64,000 nucleotides of DNA from Arthrobacter sp. Y81 (GTDB lineage Bacteria; Actinomycetota; Actinomycetes; Actinomycetales; Micrococcaceae), in the NCBI RefSeq assembly GCF_002929335.1, contig NZ_PJIL01000021.1, positions 1 through 64,000 on the forward strand. The letters run 5' to 3'. Below the pieces are notes generated by a model, which made no database searches, was not told the DNA's origin, and saw nothing but the letters and a program-made list of their open reading frames with translations. A program made the translations under genes and the position numbers. Below are positions 7,503 to 15,823 of the stretch, piece by piece (the first letter of the stretch is position 1; the number at the start of each line of letters is the position of its first letter).

Positions 7503-8924
7503 TCAGGTAATGGAGAAGGCCGCGCTGGTGACCGTCAGCGTGCCGTAGTGTGCGACCAGGTGGTATGTGTTTTTACCGGTGATTGTGAGCCCGCTGAAGG
7601 TCGCAACGCCGCCCGTGAGGTTCTGCGGTGTTCCCCCCTTGAGGTTGCCCGCCTGCTCGACTTTGGTGATTGTAACGGGGTCGATGCTGGTGATCAGCGG
7701 ATTCCTGAAGAAGTCCAGGACCTGAACGGTAACTGGCGCCATTGTCTGCCCGTTGGGTGTGCTGGCCGGTCCCTGGATGAACTCGATGGTCGTGGCTGTT
7801 GAGGCCGAAACGGTGACCGGCGTCGACGCCTGGACCAGCCCGGGCGCCGTGAGCGTGATGCTGGGCAAGCCCGCCTTGGTGTCGCCGTAGAAGAACGACG
7901 CCGACGAGGCCCCGGCCGGAATGGTCACCGAAGTGACGGTTGCGCCGCCGGCGGTTAGGGCAAAGACGTTGGTCCCGGTGGATGTGGACGTGGGGGTGAC
8001 GGTGGTGCTGCCGGTGGCCACGGGATTCCCGTAGGCGTCCTGGCGCTGCACGGTGAACGGCCCGATGGTTGCGGTTGCAGAGGCGGTGCCCGAAGCGGGG
8101 CCTGTGACCACAAGCTGAGAGGCGGCCGCAGGCGAGACGGTGAACGGCGTGCTCACTGCGCCGGAGTAGCCCGGGCTGGTTGCCAGCAGGGTGTAGCCGG
8201 TGCCGGCCTTGTTGACGGACAGGCCCGTGAATGTGGCCTCGCCCCAGATGTTGGTGGTTGCCGTCAGCGTGCCGGAGAGTGTGCCTCCGCCGGGATTGTT
8301 GCCGATGCCGATGGTCACCTGGACTCCCGGGGACAGCAGCTTGATTCCGAATGCGGTCCGCAGCTCGACGGTGACGGACTGCAGGGGCGAGCCCGCCACG
8401 ACACTGGCCCCCGGCTGGACGATGAAGTTGATGGTGTTGATGTTGTCGACCGTGACGTTCCCGCTGGCCAAGCTGGCTGCGGTCCACGACCGGTGGACCG
8501 CCGTAACCACGTAATGGTGCGTGCCTTCGGGCGCGGAAGCATCCGTGCACGCGGTGCCCGTGATGGGCACGGCAGGGCTGCTGCCGCAAGCCAGCATCGA
8601 CGTGGCGCCGGTGATGCGGGTGACGTAGTAGCCCGTGGGTGCGGGCGTTCCCGTTGATGTAGTCCAGGCGACCGACACGTTGGAGTTGCTGGTCGCGGGG
8701 ACCGTCACATTGGTGGGCGGGGCCAGGGTGGCGACTGCCGCCGTCGTGCTTCCCGTCCCTGATGCCGGCCAGTAAGCGGAAGCCGCCGTAGCGCCGAACA
8801 ATGCCACAACCACCATGGCGAGGGCTGCAATTACGCTGCGGCGAAATGTGCGGGGAAACAACACCAGCCCCCGCCGGAAGCCGTGGGGGGCTTCGGGGGA
8901 GCTGGTGTTGCGCCTGCCGGACAT
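7503..8924 (-). CDS. Secreted Ig-like/fibronectin-like repeat protein with SipW-type signal
   Basis: 473 aa. The N-terminal signal runs to ATAASAYWPASGTGSTTA, the AYW-x-A-x-GTG pattern of SipW-dependent signal peptides. It is followed by an Fn3-like domain (about 60-150) and three bacterial Ig-like (Big-type) repeats whose units carry VTVEL/FTVQRQDAYGNPV/VTVQVLDFFRNP cores. Such proteins are exported surface or filament components. The start is the ATG at 8924 preceded by GAGAAGG; the GTG two codons earlier is less likely. A strong hairpin lies within its first codons. It shares the AYW signal with the next gene upstream, so they are probably exported by the same route. Confidence 0.75.
   Translation of the reverse strand: MSGRRNTSSPEAPHGFRRGLVLFPRTFRRSVIAALAMVVVALFGATAASAYWPASGTGSTTAAVATLAPPTNVTVPATSNSNVSVAWTTSTGTPAPTGYYVTRITGATSMLACGSSPAVPITGTACTDASAPEGTHHYVVTAVHRSWTAASLASGNVTVDNINTINFIVQPGASVVAGSPLQSVTVELRTAFGIKLLSPGVQVTIGIGNNPGGGTLSGTLTATTNIWGEATFTGLSVNKAGTGYTLLATSPGYSGAVSTPFTVSPAAASQLVVTGPASGTASATATIGPFTVQRQDAYGNPVATGSTTVTPTSTSTGTNVFALTAGGATVTSVTIPAGASSASFFYGDTKAGLPSITLTAPGLVQASTPVTVSASTATTIEFIQGPASTPNGQTMAPVTVQVLDFFRNPLITSIDPVTITKVEQAGNLKGGTPQNLTGGVATFSGLTITGKNTYHLVAHYGTLTVTSAAFSIT
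8860..8909 (-). promoter_or_regulatory. Hairpin overlapping the first codons of the Ig-like protein gene
   Basis: AACACCAGC at 8860-8868 pairs with GCTGGTGTT at 8901-8909, and the pairing continues inward through CCCCCG/CGGGGG and GGAAGCC/GGCTTC with small bulges. In the mRNA this lies about 15-65 nt after the start codon. It could limit translation or act as an attenuator. Alternatively the true start lies further in, at a GTG inside the hairpin. Confidence 0.4.
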
Positions 8925-9028
8925 TCGCACCTTCTCGACGTTGGCTCAGGGGGTGGTTGGGGGTGCCACGTTCACCGTTGGGGGATGAAGGTGACGGTGC
9001 TGAGGAGGAACATTAGCGCGTTACCCCT

Positions 9029-9502
9029 TCAGCTTGCGCTGAAGTGCAGGGGAACCGTGGCGTTCTTGCAGCCGTCCTGGTTGGTGCCGGGGATGTCGAC
9101 CATCTGCAGGGTGACGGTGCCGGTGACGGTTCCGCCCGCGGCGATCTCGGTCACGTCGAAGTCCGGTACCCCAACCTCAAAGTCATCGGCCGAGCAACCC
9201 GGGACCGAGGTCCAGGCGGCGCCGGTGGTGCCTGCGACGGCGGCGGTGATGTTGGTGAGTTTCTGGACGCCGGTGCCCGGGTTCGTCACCGTGAATGTGA
9301 CGATCTGAGTGGGTCCGTCCGGGGAGAGCGGATCGCCGGCCACCGAGCTGGAGATGGTGAAGTTTGCCGAGGTGCCGGCGGTGGCGGTGGTGTTGCCGGT
9401 GCCTGTTGCCGTCCAGTAGGCGAAGGCCGCGCCGCCGCCGACGGCCACCAGTGCGGCGGTGGTGATGATGATGCGCTTTTTGCGTCCAGCTACTCTGCTC
9501 AT
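9029..9502 (-). CDS. SipW-type secreted protein, 157 aa
   Basis: Start ATG at 9502 with AAGGGGAA 6 nt upstream. The signal region (RKKRIIITTAALVAVGGGAA) leads to FAYWTATGTGNTTATAGTSA, a SipW-dependent signal motif as in TasA/camelysin-like proteins. The mature domain is a beta-sandwich-like sequence with two cysteines (PGCSAD and DGCKNA). It is encoded just upstream of the larger AYW protein (98 bp between the two), probably in one operon. The role is likely an extracellular structural or matrix protein (inference). No signal peptidase gene is visible in the window. Confidence 0.75.
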   Translation of the reverse strand: MSRVAGRKKRIIITTAALVAVGGGAAFAYWTATGTGNTTATAGTSANFTISSSVAGDPLSPDGPTQIVTFTVTNPGTGVQKLTNITAAVAGTTGAAWTSVPGCSADDFEVGVPDFDVTEIAAGGTVTGTVTLQMVDIPGTNQDGCKNATVPLHFSAS

Positions 9503-9700
9503 TTGAAGTTCCCCTTGAACTTGTGCGGCGTATCCGCAGACCTTCGGGGCCCTGTCCGGCTCCGTTAGAAAAAGTCTGTGGGGCCAAGCTCAAAAGGTGG
9601 CCAAGGAACGATCAAGTAGCAGCCAAGGAACGCTCAGGATTAACTCAAGGTTATTTGTGTAACTCCCGTAACGCGATTTCCGGGGCTTCAGGCCTTCTGC

Positions 9701-10153
9701 TTACGCTTCCGCGCGGGCCTGTTGGGGCTCCGTGAGGTGCGCGATGTGCTGTTCCAGATGCTGCCGCAGGCGCAGCTCGACCTCGCGTTCCGGGCGGGGG
9801 AGGCCGCGGACCAGTTCCTCGGCCGTCCGCAGAACCGACCGCCCGCGCTGCGTCAGCCGCACGCTCCTGATCCTGCCGTCGCCCGCGGCGCGCTCCTTGG
9901 TCAGGAGGCCCAAGTCCCTCAGCCGGTCCAGGATCTTGCCGAGGCTTTGGGCGGTGATTCCGAGCTCATCGGCAAGGTAGTTCTGGGTGGCGGGCCCCAA
10001 CTCCTCCACGCAATCGAGGGCGTCGAAAGACGACTTGGAGAGGCCCAGGCCAACCAGGCATCGGTTGATCCGGCGCTCGTCCAGCCGGGCCGCCGTCGAC
10101 AATAAGCGGTGTGTTGACCATCCTGCCGGTCTGTTCTGATGGGCCGAGGCCAT
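9701..10153 (-). CDS. MarR-family transcriptional regulator
   Basis: About 150 aa. The winged helix comprises ALDCVEELGPATQNYLADEL, then GITAQSLGKILDRLRDLGLL with the wing TKERAAGDGRIRSVRLTQRG, typical of MarR. The C-terminal dimerisation helices end PEREVELRLRQHLEQH. The start is set at MASAHQNR; a GTG 66 nt upstream also reads in frame but adds a His-rich tail unlike the family. It is transcribed away from the MFS gene at 10359. The ligand is unknown. Confidence 0.82.
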   Translation of the reverse strand: MASAHQNRPAGWSTHRLLSTAARLDERRINRCLVGLGLSKSSFDALDCVEELGPATQNYLADELGITAQSLGKILDRLRDLGLLTKERAAGDGRIRSVRLTQRGRSVLRTAEELVRGLPRPEREVELRLRQHLEQHIAHLTEPQQARAEA

Positions 10154-10319
10154 GTCCTGGTGCCTGCCTTCCGGAGTACCGCGGCTGGGGACACGGTGGT
10201 GGTTGGTGTGAAACCTCACCTAATACTAAGCATGATTACTATTGGATCGTAAGCGCCCGGGGAATCCGGGCGTGTGTGATGCGTCAGCCGCCAGTCTCTT
10301 CTCCGGCGCTGTAGTATGT

Positions 10320-10343
10320 GTGCATAGACATGCACCTATGCAC
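10320..10343 (+). promoter_or_regulatory. Candidate ArsR operator upstream of the MFS exporter
   Basis: GTGCATAG (10320-10327) and CTATGCAC (10336-10343) form a perfect 8-bp inverted repeat with an 8-bp spacer. An additional ATGCAC half-site lies within the spacer (10330-10335), giving a second dyad with GTGCAT. It ends 15 bp before the exporter start codon, where an ArsR-family repressor would block transcription. The arsR-type gene is last in the same operon, so autoregulation is expected. Confidence 0.6.
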
Positions 10344-10358
10344 TTATGGAGTGGGCTG

Positions 10359-11645
10359 ATGCTGGCAGTTCTGCGGGACACGGCGTACCGCCGGCTGTTC
10401 GCCGCGCAGATCGTGGCACTGATCGGCACCGGTCTGCTCACGGTCGCCCTGGGGCTGCTGGCCTATGACCTGGCCGGGAGCAACGCGGGCGCCGTGCTGG
10501 GCACGGCGCTGACGATCAAGATGATCGCCTACGTCGGGCTGGCCCCGGTCATCAACGCCGTGGCGGCGCACTGGCCGAAGAAGCGGGTGCTGATTGGGGC
10601 GGACCTGGTCCGCGCGGCGATGGCCCTGTGTCTACCGTTCATTACCGACGTCTGGCAGATCTATGTTGTGATCTTCCTGCTGCAGTCCGCGTCCGCGACG
10701 TTCACACCGGCCTTCCAGTCGCTGATCCCGACCATCCTGAAGGACGAGCGGGACTACATCCGTGCACTGTCCCTGTCCCGGCTGGCTTACGACATGGAGG
10801 CCATGGTCAGCCCGGCGGTTGCTGCCCTGCTGCTGACCCTGGTCAGTTACAACAACCTGTTCATCGGCACCGTAGGCGGCTTCCTTTTCTCGGCCCTCAT
10901 GGTCGCCGTCACGGTGCTGCCCACGGCCAGCGCAGCTGCGGGTCCCGTGACGTCGCTGTGGCACCGGACCACGCTGGGAACCCGGATTTTCTGGCGGAAC
11001 CGGCGGCTGCGGTCCCTGCTGGCGCTGAACATGGTTGTCGCGGCACCCACGGCCTTGGTGCTGGTCAACACGGTGATCTACGTTCGCGACGTCCTGCACC
11101 GGCCGAATACCGATCTTGCCCTGGCGCTCGCCTGCTTTGGCGTCGGGTCCATGATCGTGGCCTTGACGGCGCCCCGGGTACTGGACCGGTTCGGGGACCG
11201 GGCCGTGATGCTCACCGGCGCCGCTCTGATACCCGTCGCCCTGGCCGGCGCCACCGCCCTGACCGTCTTTGGCATCGGCGGTGCCGGATGGGTGCTGTTG
11301 CTGGGGCTGTGGTTCCTGCTTGGCGCCGGAAACTCCACGATCCTCACGCCGTCCTCCCGGCTGCTGCGCGACGCGTCCAATGAGGAGACGCGGCCTTATG
11401 TTTTTACCGCGCAGTTCTCGCTCTCCCACGCCTGCTACCTCCTTACCTATCCGCTGGCCGGGTGGGTCGGAGCAGCTGCCGGACTCGGCTGGGCTGCGGC
11501 CGCGCTGACGTTTATTGCGATGATAGGCAGTGCAGGTGCATTCCTGTCCTGGCCCCGGCACCCTGCCGCGGTACCCCCGAAGACAGAGAGCGAGGAGCGC
11601 AGCGATGAGCAGCCAGCCGGAGCGCCCGTCCACAGCGGACCCTGA
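10359..11645 (+). CDS. MFS exporter, probably metal-linked
   Basis: About 428 aa with 12 predicted membrane helices and MFS motifs, for example the loop VLDRFGDRAVML. The start is ATG 10359 preceded by GGAG 7 nt upstream; the frame continues upstream across the operator but those codons are unlikely to be translated. It overlaps the ArsR gene by 41 bp. MFS proteins next to ArsR repressors usually export the inducing ion or an organic compound; since the ArsR carries an alpha-5 metal site, a Zn/Co/Ni exporter is inferred. The substrate is not visible in the protein. Confidence 0.8.
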   Translation: MLAVLRDTAYRRLFAAQIVALIGTGLLTVALGLLAYDLAGSNAGAVLGTALTIKMIAYVGLAPVINAVAAHWPKKRVLIGADLVRAAMALCLPFITDVWQIYVVIFLLQSASATFTPAFQSLIPTILKDERDYIRALSLSRLAYDMEAMVSPAVAALLLTLVSYNNLFIGTVGGFLFSALMVAVTVLPTASAAAGPVTSLWHRTTLGTRIFWRNRRLRSLLALNMVVAAPTALVLVNTVIYVRDVLHRPNTDLALALACFGVGSMIVALTAPRVLDRFGDRAVMLTGAALIPVALAGATALTVFGIGGAGWVLLLGLWFLLGAGNSTILTPSSRLLRDASNEETRPYVFTAQFSLSHACYLLTYPLAGWVGAAAGLGWAAAALTFIAMIGSAGAFLSWPRHPAAVPPKTESEERSDEQPAGAPVHSGP

Positions 11646-11982
11646 CCAGCCATCCCTGGTCCACCCGGTGGCCCCGGGCCCGGAGCTACTCGAGGCCGCC
11701 GCCGGAACACTGCGGATGCTGGCCGAACCCACCCGGCTGCACCTGCTCTGGCAGCTCTCCACTGGTCCGAAAACCGTCACGGAACTCACCGGCGTCGCCC
11801 GCGTGCCCCGGACAGTGGTCAGCCAGCATCTGGCCAAACTCCGCCTCAGCGGCCTGGTGGACACACGCAAAGACGGCCGCCACGTCATTTACTCGCTCCA
11901 CGACGGGCACCTGGTGCGGCTCATCCGCGAAACCATCAACCACGCGGACCACCGGATCACCGGCGAACCGACGCACGACTAG
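11605..11982 (+). CDS. ArsR/SmtB-family metal-sensing repressor (alpha-5 site)
   Basis: 125 aa, start ATG 11605 with GAGGAG 7 nt upstream, inside the end of the MFS gene. The winged helix includes VARVPRTVVSQHLAKLRLSG and wing RKDGRHVIYSL. The last helix reads HDGHLVRLIRETINHADH, which matches D-x-H-x10-H-x2-H, the alpha-5 metal site seen in CzrA and NmtR (Zn/Co or Ni/Co sensors). No alpha-3 ELCV-type cysteine site is present. Metal binding would release the repressor from the palindrome at 10320-10343 (inference from family). Confidence 0.88.
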   Translation: MSSQPERPSTADPDQPSLVHPVAPGPELLEAAAGTLRMLAEPTRLHLLWQLSTGPKTVTELTGVARVPRTVVSQHLAKLRLSGLVDTRKDGRHVIYSLHDGHLVRLIRETINHADHRITGEPTHD

Positions 11983-12039
11983 GATGCCTACCTCTTCGAA
12001 GCGGGCGCAGTCGCGGGACAGGCAAAAGGCCGGTTCCTG

Positions 12040-12060
12040 GGTCAGCCCCCAAGGCTGACC
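12040..12060 (+). terminator. Hairpin after the MFS-arsR operon
   Basis: GGTCAGCC (12040-12047) and GGCTGACC (12053-12060) form a perfect 8-bp stem with loop CCCAA, followed by only TTT. It is a weak intrinsic terminator candidate ending the exporter operon, placed just before the next small gene. Confidence 0.5.
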
Positions 12061-12085
12061 TTTGAATGAACTTCAGGAGTTCATT

Positions 12086-12283
12086 GTGGACCCGGACGAA
12101 AACGAGGCGCTGCTCCGGCTGGGCCTTCACCGGCTCCCGGCGCGCGACTTCCCGCACCTCCGTGAGCTGGCGCCGGTTCTGGCGGATTACGACGGCGAGG
12201 CGGAGCTGGATCAGGGACTCAGCATCCTTCTGTCCGGACTCGCCGAGCGGCTGAACCCACGGGCAGGTAAGCCGGGAGATTAG
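12086..12283 (+). CDS. Short protein resembling a TetR C-terminal domain, 65 aa
   Basis: The GTG at 12086 is preceded by CAGGAG 6 nt upstream; a TTG at 12062 is possible but lacks a site. The core FPHLRELAPVLADYDG with GLSILLSGLAERLNP resembles the last helices of TetR-family ligand-binding domains. There is no DNA-binding part here or immediately upstream. It is therefore either a remnant of a TetR gene or a small regulator that pairs with another TetR. It converges on the GAF-ANTAR gene, 9 bp apart. Confidence 0.5.
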   Translation: MDPDENEALLRLGLHRLPARDFPHLRELAPVLADYDGEAELDQGLSILLSGLAERLNPRAGKPGD

Positions 12284-12292
12284 CCGCGGGGA

Positions 12293-13030
12293 TCAGGAGG
12301 CGTCGAAGTGCGTGCGGATGTCCCCGCCGGTGAGGTTGCTGAGCATCTCTTCCGCCACTACACGCAGCTTCTGGTTACGGTTGCTGGACACTTTGGTCAG
12401 GATGGCCATGGCCTCGGCCTGGGAGCAGCGGTTCTGGCCCATGATCACGCCGCACGCCAGGTCGATGGACGTCCGGCTTTCCATCGCGGCGGTCAGATCC
12501 TCCGCCAGCGACTGCGCCGTGCCCAGCCGGACTGCCAGCCGCACGGCACCGCCGGCGATATCGGCAAACTCCGAAGCCTCCTGGATGACGCCCGCCGTGA
12601 ACACCCCGGCGGAAAACGCGAAGAAGTTCAGCGCAGCTGCCGAGTCCTCGCCGAGCTCCAGCGGCACCCCCAGAGTGCCCCGGCACCCCTCAGCGGCCAG
12701 GGCGTCCCGGTAGGTAGGCCAGCGGGGATCCGTTTCCATATCGCTGAGCAGCACCGGCGCCTTGATACGGAGCGCCTCGATGCAGGGGCCGTCCCCGATG
12801 AGTTGCTCGATCTGATCAAGGAGGACGGCCTTGGGAGTGCTTCCGCCCACGGTGGCTGTCCGCCGACGGCGTTTCAGGGTCACGCCGCATTCGATCCTGC
12901 TCGACGTGTCACGGCTCAGCGCCTCGGCCGCCATGATGGACAGGCGCTGCAGAAACTCGGCAACATTCTCGGTGCCAATAATGTGGTCCTGAAGTTCCAG
13001 GACGCGTTCGCGCTCGGGGGAGTTGGCCAT
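12293..13030 (-). CDS. GAF and ANTAR domain protein
   Basis: 245 aa. The GAF sensor domain covers about residues 25-165 (DGPCIEALRIKAPVLLSDME, GTLGVPLEL). The C-terminal ANTAR RNA-binding domain is at about 180-238, with IDLACGVIMGQNRCSQAEAM and AMAILTKVSSNRNQKLRVVA. ANTAR proteins bind twin-hexaloop RNA in leaders and prevent termination. There is no kinase domain. GAF-ANTAR proteins are abundant in Arthrobacter and mycobacteria. The RNA target is unknown. Confidence 0.92.
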   Translation of the reverse strand: MANSPERERVLELQDHIIGTENVAEFLQRLSIMAAEALSRDTSSRIECGVTLKRRRRTATVGGSTPKAVLLDQIEQLIGDGPCIEALRIKAPVLLSDMETDPRWPTYRDALAAEGCRGTLGVPLELGEDSAAALNFFAFSAGVFTAGVIQEASEFADIAGGAVRLAVRLGTAQSLAEDLTAAMESRTSIDLACGVIMGQNRCSQAEAMAILTKVSSNRNQKLRVVAEEMLSNLTGGDIRTHFDAS

Positions 13031-13189
13031 GCCCCAATGTAAAGCGCACTCCCGTGCGGAGCAACTGTGCGCCGCGTCTCTTCAACCCCTTGTGTGGCGG
13101 ACTTTCGTCCCGAAGCGCCTAGAATTGCTGATTGACCCACGCCCTAAAGAGCAGCTGCACGCTTTGCCGAACGTCCTGGGGGGACAAAC

Positions 13190-14560
13190 ATGCCCGAATC
13201 GGCCGATAAGAACGCACGAGCCTCTGCAAAAAATGCAGGGCAGTCTCAGACGCGCCGCCGCCGCGACCTCCGTCGCCCGGCCGGTGCATCTCCGGATGCC
13301 CGGACAGGAACCATGCCCGCCGCTGCAACTCCCAACACCAGCCGCACTGCTCCCACCCGGCGGAGTTCCTGGGCCGAAGCGGCCGCCGTCGCCGACGCGC
13401 AGGCCGAAGTAGAGTCCGGTCCGGAGGAAGCTCCCGCAGAGGTGCCGTCCCCGGTGCCGGCTTCAGCACCCGCTCGCCCCACGTCGCAGCCGGCCGCCTC
13501 CCGCCGGGCCGTTCCCGCGGAACCCAGCACGCCGCCGTCGAACGCTACCGCTGAAGAGACCGCCTCCGCTGTTCCCCCGCAGCGTGTGGCCTCGCGCCAG
13601 GCCGCCAAGCTGGCGGCAGCGGACGCGCCCGTGTCCGACTTCATCACCTCGCCGGGTTCCTTTGTCCGCCAGCAGAAGCCGCGCCCCCGCGGCGGCTTCC
13701 GCGGCGCCCTCTTCGCCCTGAGCGGCGGAGCCATCAACCTGGGCCCCGGCCCGCGGCAGCGTGAAGAGGACGAACTGGGCCGGCGGATCTCCCGCCAGCT
13801 GCAGGGCAGCTACAACACCGCGGTGCTGAGCCTCAAGGGCGGCATCGGCAAGACCTCCACCACCGTGGGCGTGGGCCTGACCCTCGCCGAATTCCGCGGC
13901 GACGCCCCGTGCGCCATCGACGCCAACCCGGACTCCGGCGACCTGGTGGAGCGCGCCCTGGGCGAGGGCATCTACCAGCAAGCCAGCCCGCGCACCATCA
14001 CGGACCTGCTCAAGAACATCGAATCGGTCGATTCCCTCACGGCGCTGGCCCGCTACATGCACCACGCCGGCCGGCTGCACCTGATCGCGGGGGAGCAGGA
14101 CCCGGAGGTGTCGGATTCGCTCACGGCAGAGGAATACCTCCGCATCCGCAAGCTCATCTCCGGCTACTATTCCGTAGCCCTGACCGACTGCGGCACCGGC
14201 GTCACGCACAACGCCATGAGCGGCATCCTGCAGTCCGCGGACAACCTGGTGATCGCCGCCGGGTACGCGGTGAGCGGTGCCAAGCGTGCCCGAAGCACCC
14301 TGCAGTGGCTCGCCGGCCACGGCTACGAGGAGCTGGCCCGCAACGCCATCGTGGTGATCACGGACAAGGACGAGGTCTCCTCCCGCGTGGACAAGGATGC
14401 CATTGAGGAACACCTTTCCGGCATCTGCCGGCAGCTGATCGCCGTCCCGCACGACCGCGGAGTGGCCGACGGCGACCTGGTAACCCTCGACGTGCTGCGC
14501 CCCGAAACCCGCCGTGCCTACAAGGAGATCGCGGCCGCGATTGTGGACGGGTACGTCTAG
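13190..14560 (+). CDS. MinD/ParA-like ATPase with long disordered N terminus
   Basis: 456 aa. Start ATG 13190 after GGGGGGACAAAC. Residues 1-180 are low-complexity Ala/Pro/Ser/Arg and probably disordered. The ATPase begins with a deviant Walker A KGGIGKTST near residue 214; later CAIDANPDSGDLVERALG and ALTDCGTGVTHNAMSG supply switch motifs. It resembles the MinD-like ATPases found with actinobacterial type VII secretion (EspI-like) and cell-pole proteins, but no ESX gene is nearby. It converges on the SDR gene across a 67-bp palindrome. Confidence 0.82.
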   Translation: MPESADKNARASAKNAGQSQTRRRRDLRRPAGASPDARTGTMPAAATPNTSRTAPTRRSSWAEAAAVADAQAEVESGPEEAPAEVPSPVPASAPARPTSQPAASRRAVPAEPSTPPSNATAEETASAVPPQRVASRQAAKLAAADAPVSDFITSPGSFVRQQKPRPRGGFRGALFALSGGAINLGPGPRQREEDELGRRISRQLQGSYNTAVLSLKGGIGKTSTTVGVGLTLAEFRGDAPCAIDANPDSGDLVERALGEGIYQQASPRTITDLLKNIESVDSLTALARYMHHAGRLHLIAGEQDPEVSDSLTAEEYLRIRKLISGYYSVALTDCGTGVTHNAMSGILQSADNLVIAAGYAVSGAKRARSTLQWLAGHGYEELARNAIVVITDKDEVSSRVDKDAIEEHLSGICRQLIAVPHDRGVADGDLVTLDVLRPETRRAYKEIAAAIVDGYV

Positions 14561-14585
14561 GCGCTTCCCCTTCCCTGGCCGCCCG

Positions 14586-14652
14586 CCCAACTAGGTAGCA
14601 GTTAATGTCGTTATGGGCGCGTTTCACGACGTTGACTGCTACCTACATTGGG
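14586..14652. repeat. Palindromic repeat family B, copy 1
   Basis: A 67-bp imperfect palindrome running from CCCAACTAGGTAGCAGTTAA to TGACTGCTACCTACATTGGG. The inner arms AGGTAGCAGTTAATGTCG and CGACGTTGACTGCTACCT match at 16 of 18 positions. A related 66-bp copy lies at 52309-52374. It includes the stop codon and last codons of the SDR gene, and could serve as a terminator between the convergent genes. Confidence 0.75.
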
Positions 14653-15398
14653 GGAGTGGCGTCCGTCTCCAACCACTCCTGGAACGTCTGGCGTCCGACG
14701 GCGGCACCCGGCTTGGGGATGAGGTCGCCGCTGCGCATGGCTTTGCCCATGGAACCGGGGATGAATATTTTCGCGATCTGCTTCCGCTTGCGGAATTTCT
14801 GCAGGTAGGCGCGGACGAGGTCGTCCAGCTCCTCCGCGTGTGGCCCGCCGAGGTCTGCCATGCGGCCAAGCGGCCCTGCCTCTGCGGCATCCACCAGCGC
14901 CTCCGCCACCTCCCGCGCCGCCACCGGCTGGGTCCGCATCTGCGGCACAAGCACCAGCGGGCCCAATGAAGCCATGCCGACGGTCATGGGCACAAACTCG
15001 TGGAACTGGGTGGACCTCAGGAGGGTCCAGGGCACGCCGCCGTGGCGGACCGTATCCTCCTGCACCAACTTTCCCGCGTACAGCCCCGACGTCGCCGTGT
15101 CGATGCCCACAATCGAGAGGGCAAGATGGTGGCGCACTCCGGCCTTCGTCTCGGCAGCCAACAGATTCTGGGTGCTGTTCGTGAAAAAGTCCACGGCCTT
15201 CTTGGTCGACCTAGTCTGAATGCCGGAAACGTCGATGACCGTCTCCACACCCCGGAGTGCCTCGTCGAGGCCGCGGCCGGTGACCAGGTCCACGCCGTAT
15301 GCACGGCTCAGGCTCACCACCTGATGCCCTCGGTCCCTGGCGATGCTGACCACGTGGTGACCGACAGTTCCGGTTCCCCCGGCAACGGCGATTTTCAT
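14643..15398 (-). CDS. NAD(P)-binding atypical SDR / NmrA-like protein
   Basis: 251 aa. The start ATG 15398 follows AGGAAGC by 5 nt. The Rossmann motif is VAGGTGTVGHHVV (GxxGxxG near the N terminus) and the fold is that of NmrA/NAD-dependent epimerase-like atypical SDRs, with LLRSTQFHEF and VAAREVAEALVDAAE towards the C terminus. These proteins often act as redox sensors or quinone/flavin reductases; the substrate is unknown. Its last codons lie inside a family-B palindrome. Confidence 0.85.
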   Translation of the reverse strand: MKIAVAGGTGTVGHHVVSIARDRGHQVVSLSRAYGVDLVTGRGLDEALRGVETVIDVSGIQTRSTKKAVDFFTNSTQNLLAAETKAGVRHHLALSIVGIDTATSGLYAGKLVQEDTVRHGGVPWTLLRSTQFHEFVPMTVGMASLGPLVLVPQMRTQPVAAREVAEALVDAAEAGPLGRMADLGGPHAEELDDLVRAYLQKFRKRKQIAKIFIPGSMGKAMRSGDLIPKPGAAVGRQTFQEWLETDATPPM

Positions 15399-15457
15399 AG
15401 CTTGCTTCCTTTGCTGGCAGGCAGCCAATCCCGGTATGAGAAGGAGTGCCTACTTTC

Positions 15458-15823
15458 TTACACGCGCGATCCTGCCGCAGCATTGAGGCCGGCCTGGACA
15501 CTACCACCCAGTTCCGCGCCGGCAATAACCTGCCACCGGTCCCGCTCCGGATCGTGCTCCACCACCGCGGACACCTCCATCCGTCCGGCCTCGTCCAGGG
15601 CAAGCAGCAGGGCGTCCTCCAGGTGCCGGGCATACTCGAGCCGTTCGGTCAGCGAGCCCCGGAGCTCGCCGTCGTCGATCAGCACGTGGGCCCTGCCGTC
15701 CAGGATGACCTTCAGCGCGTAGCCCTGGTCCTCATGAAGGGACCCGCGGGTGGAAGCGATCTCGGTGACCATGCTGCCGCGGACCAGGCTGTTGTTGACC
15801 GTGCGTATCCACACTTCGCCCAT
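15458..15823 (-). CDS. Hypothetical protein, 121 aa
   Basis: The start MGEVWIRTVNNSLVRGS has AGGAGG 9 nt upstream, which decides it over the longer frame. It is a soluble mixed alpha/beta protein: a short N-terminal strand region, GYALKVILDGRAHVLIDDGE, then an amphipathic helix LEYARHLEDALLLALDEAG and VVEHDPERDRWQVIAGA. No family was recognised. It is divergent from the MFS gene at 15971. Confidence 0.65.
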   Translation of the reverse strand: MGEVWIRTVNNSLVRGSMVTEIASTRGSLHEDQGYALKVILDGRAHVLIDDGELRGSLTERLEYARHLEDALLLALDEAGRMEVSAVVEHDPERDRWQVIAGAELGGSVQAGLNAAAGSRV

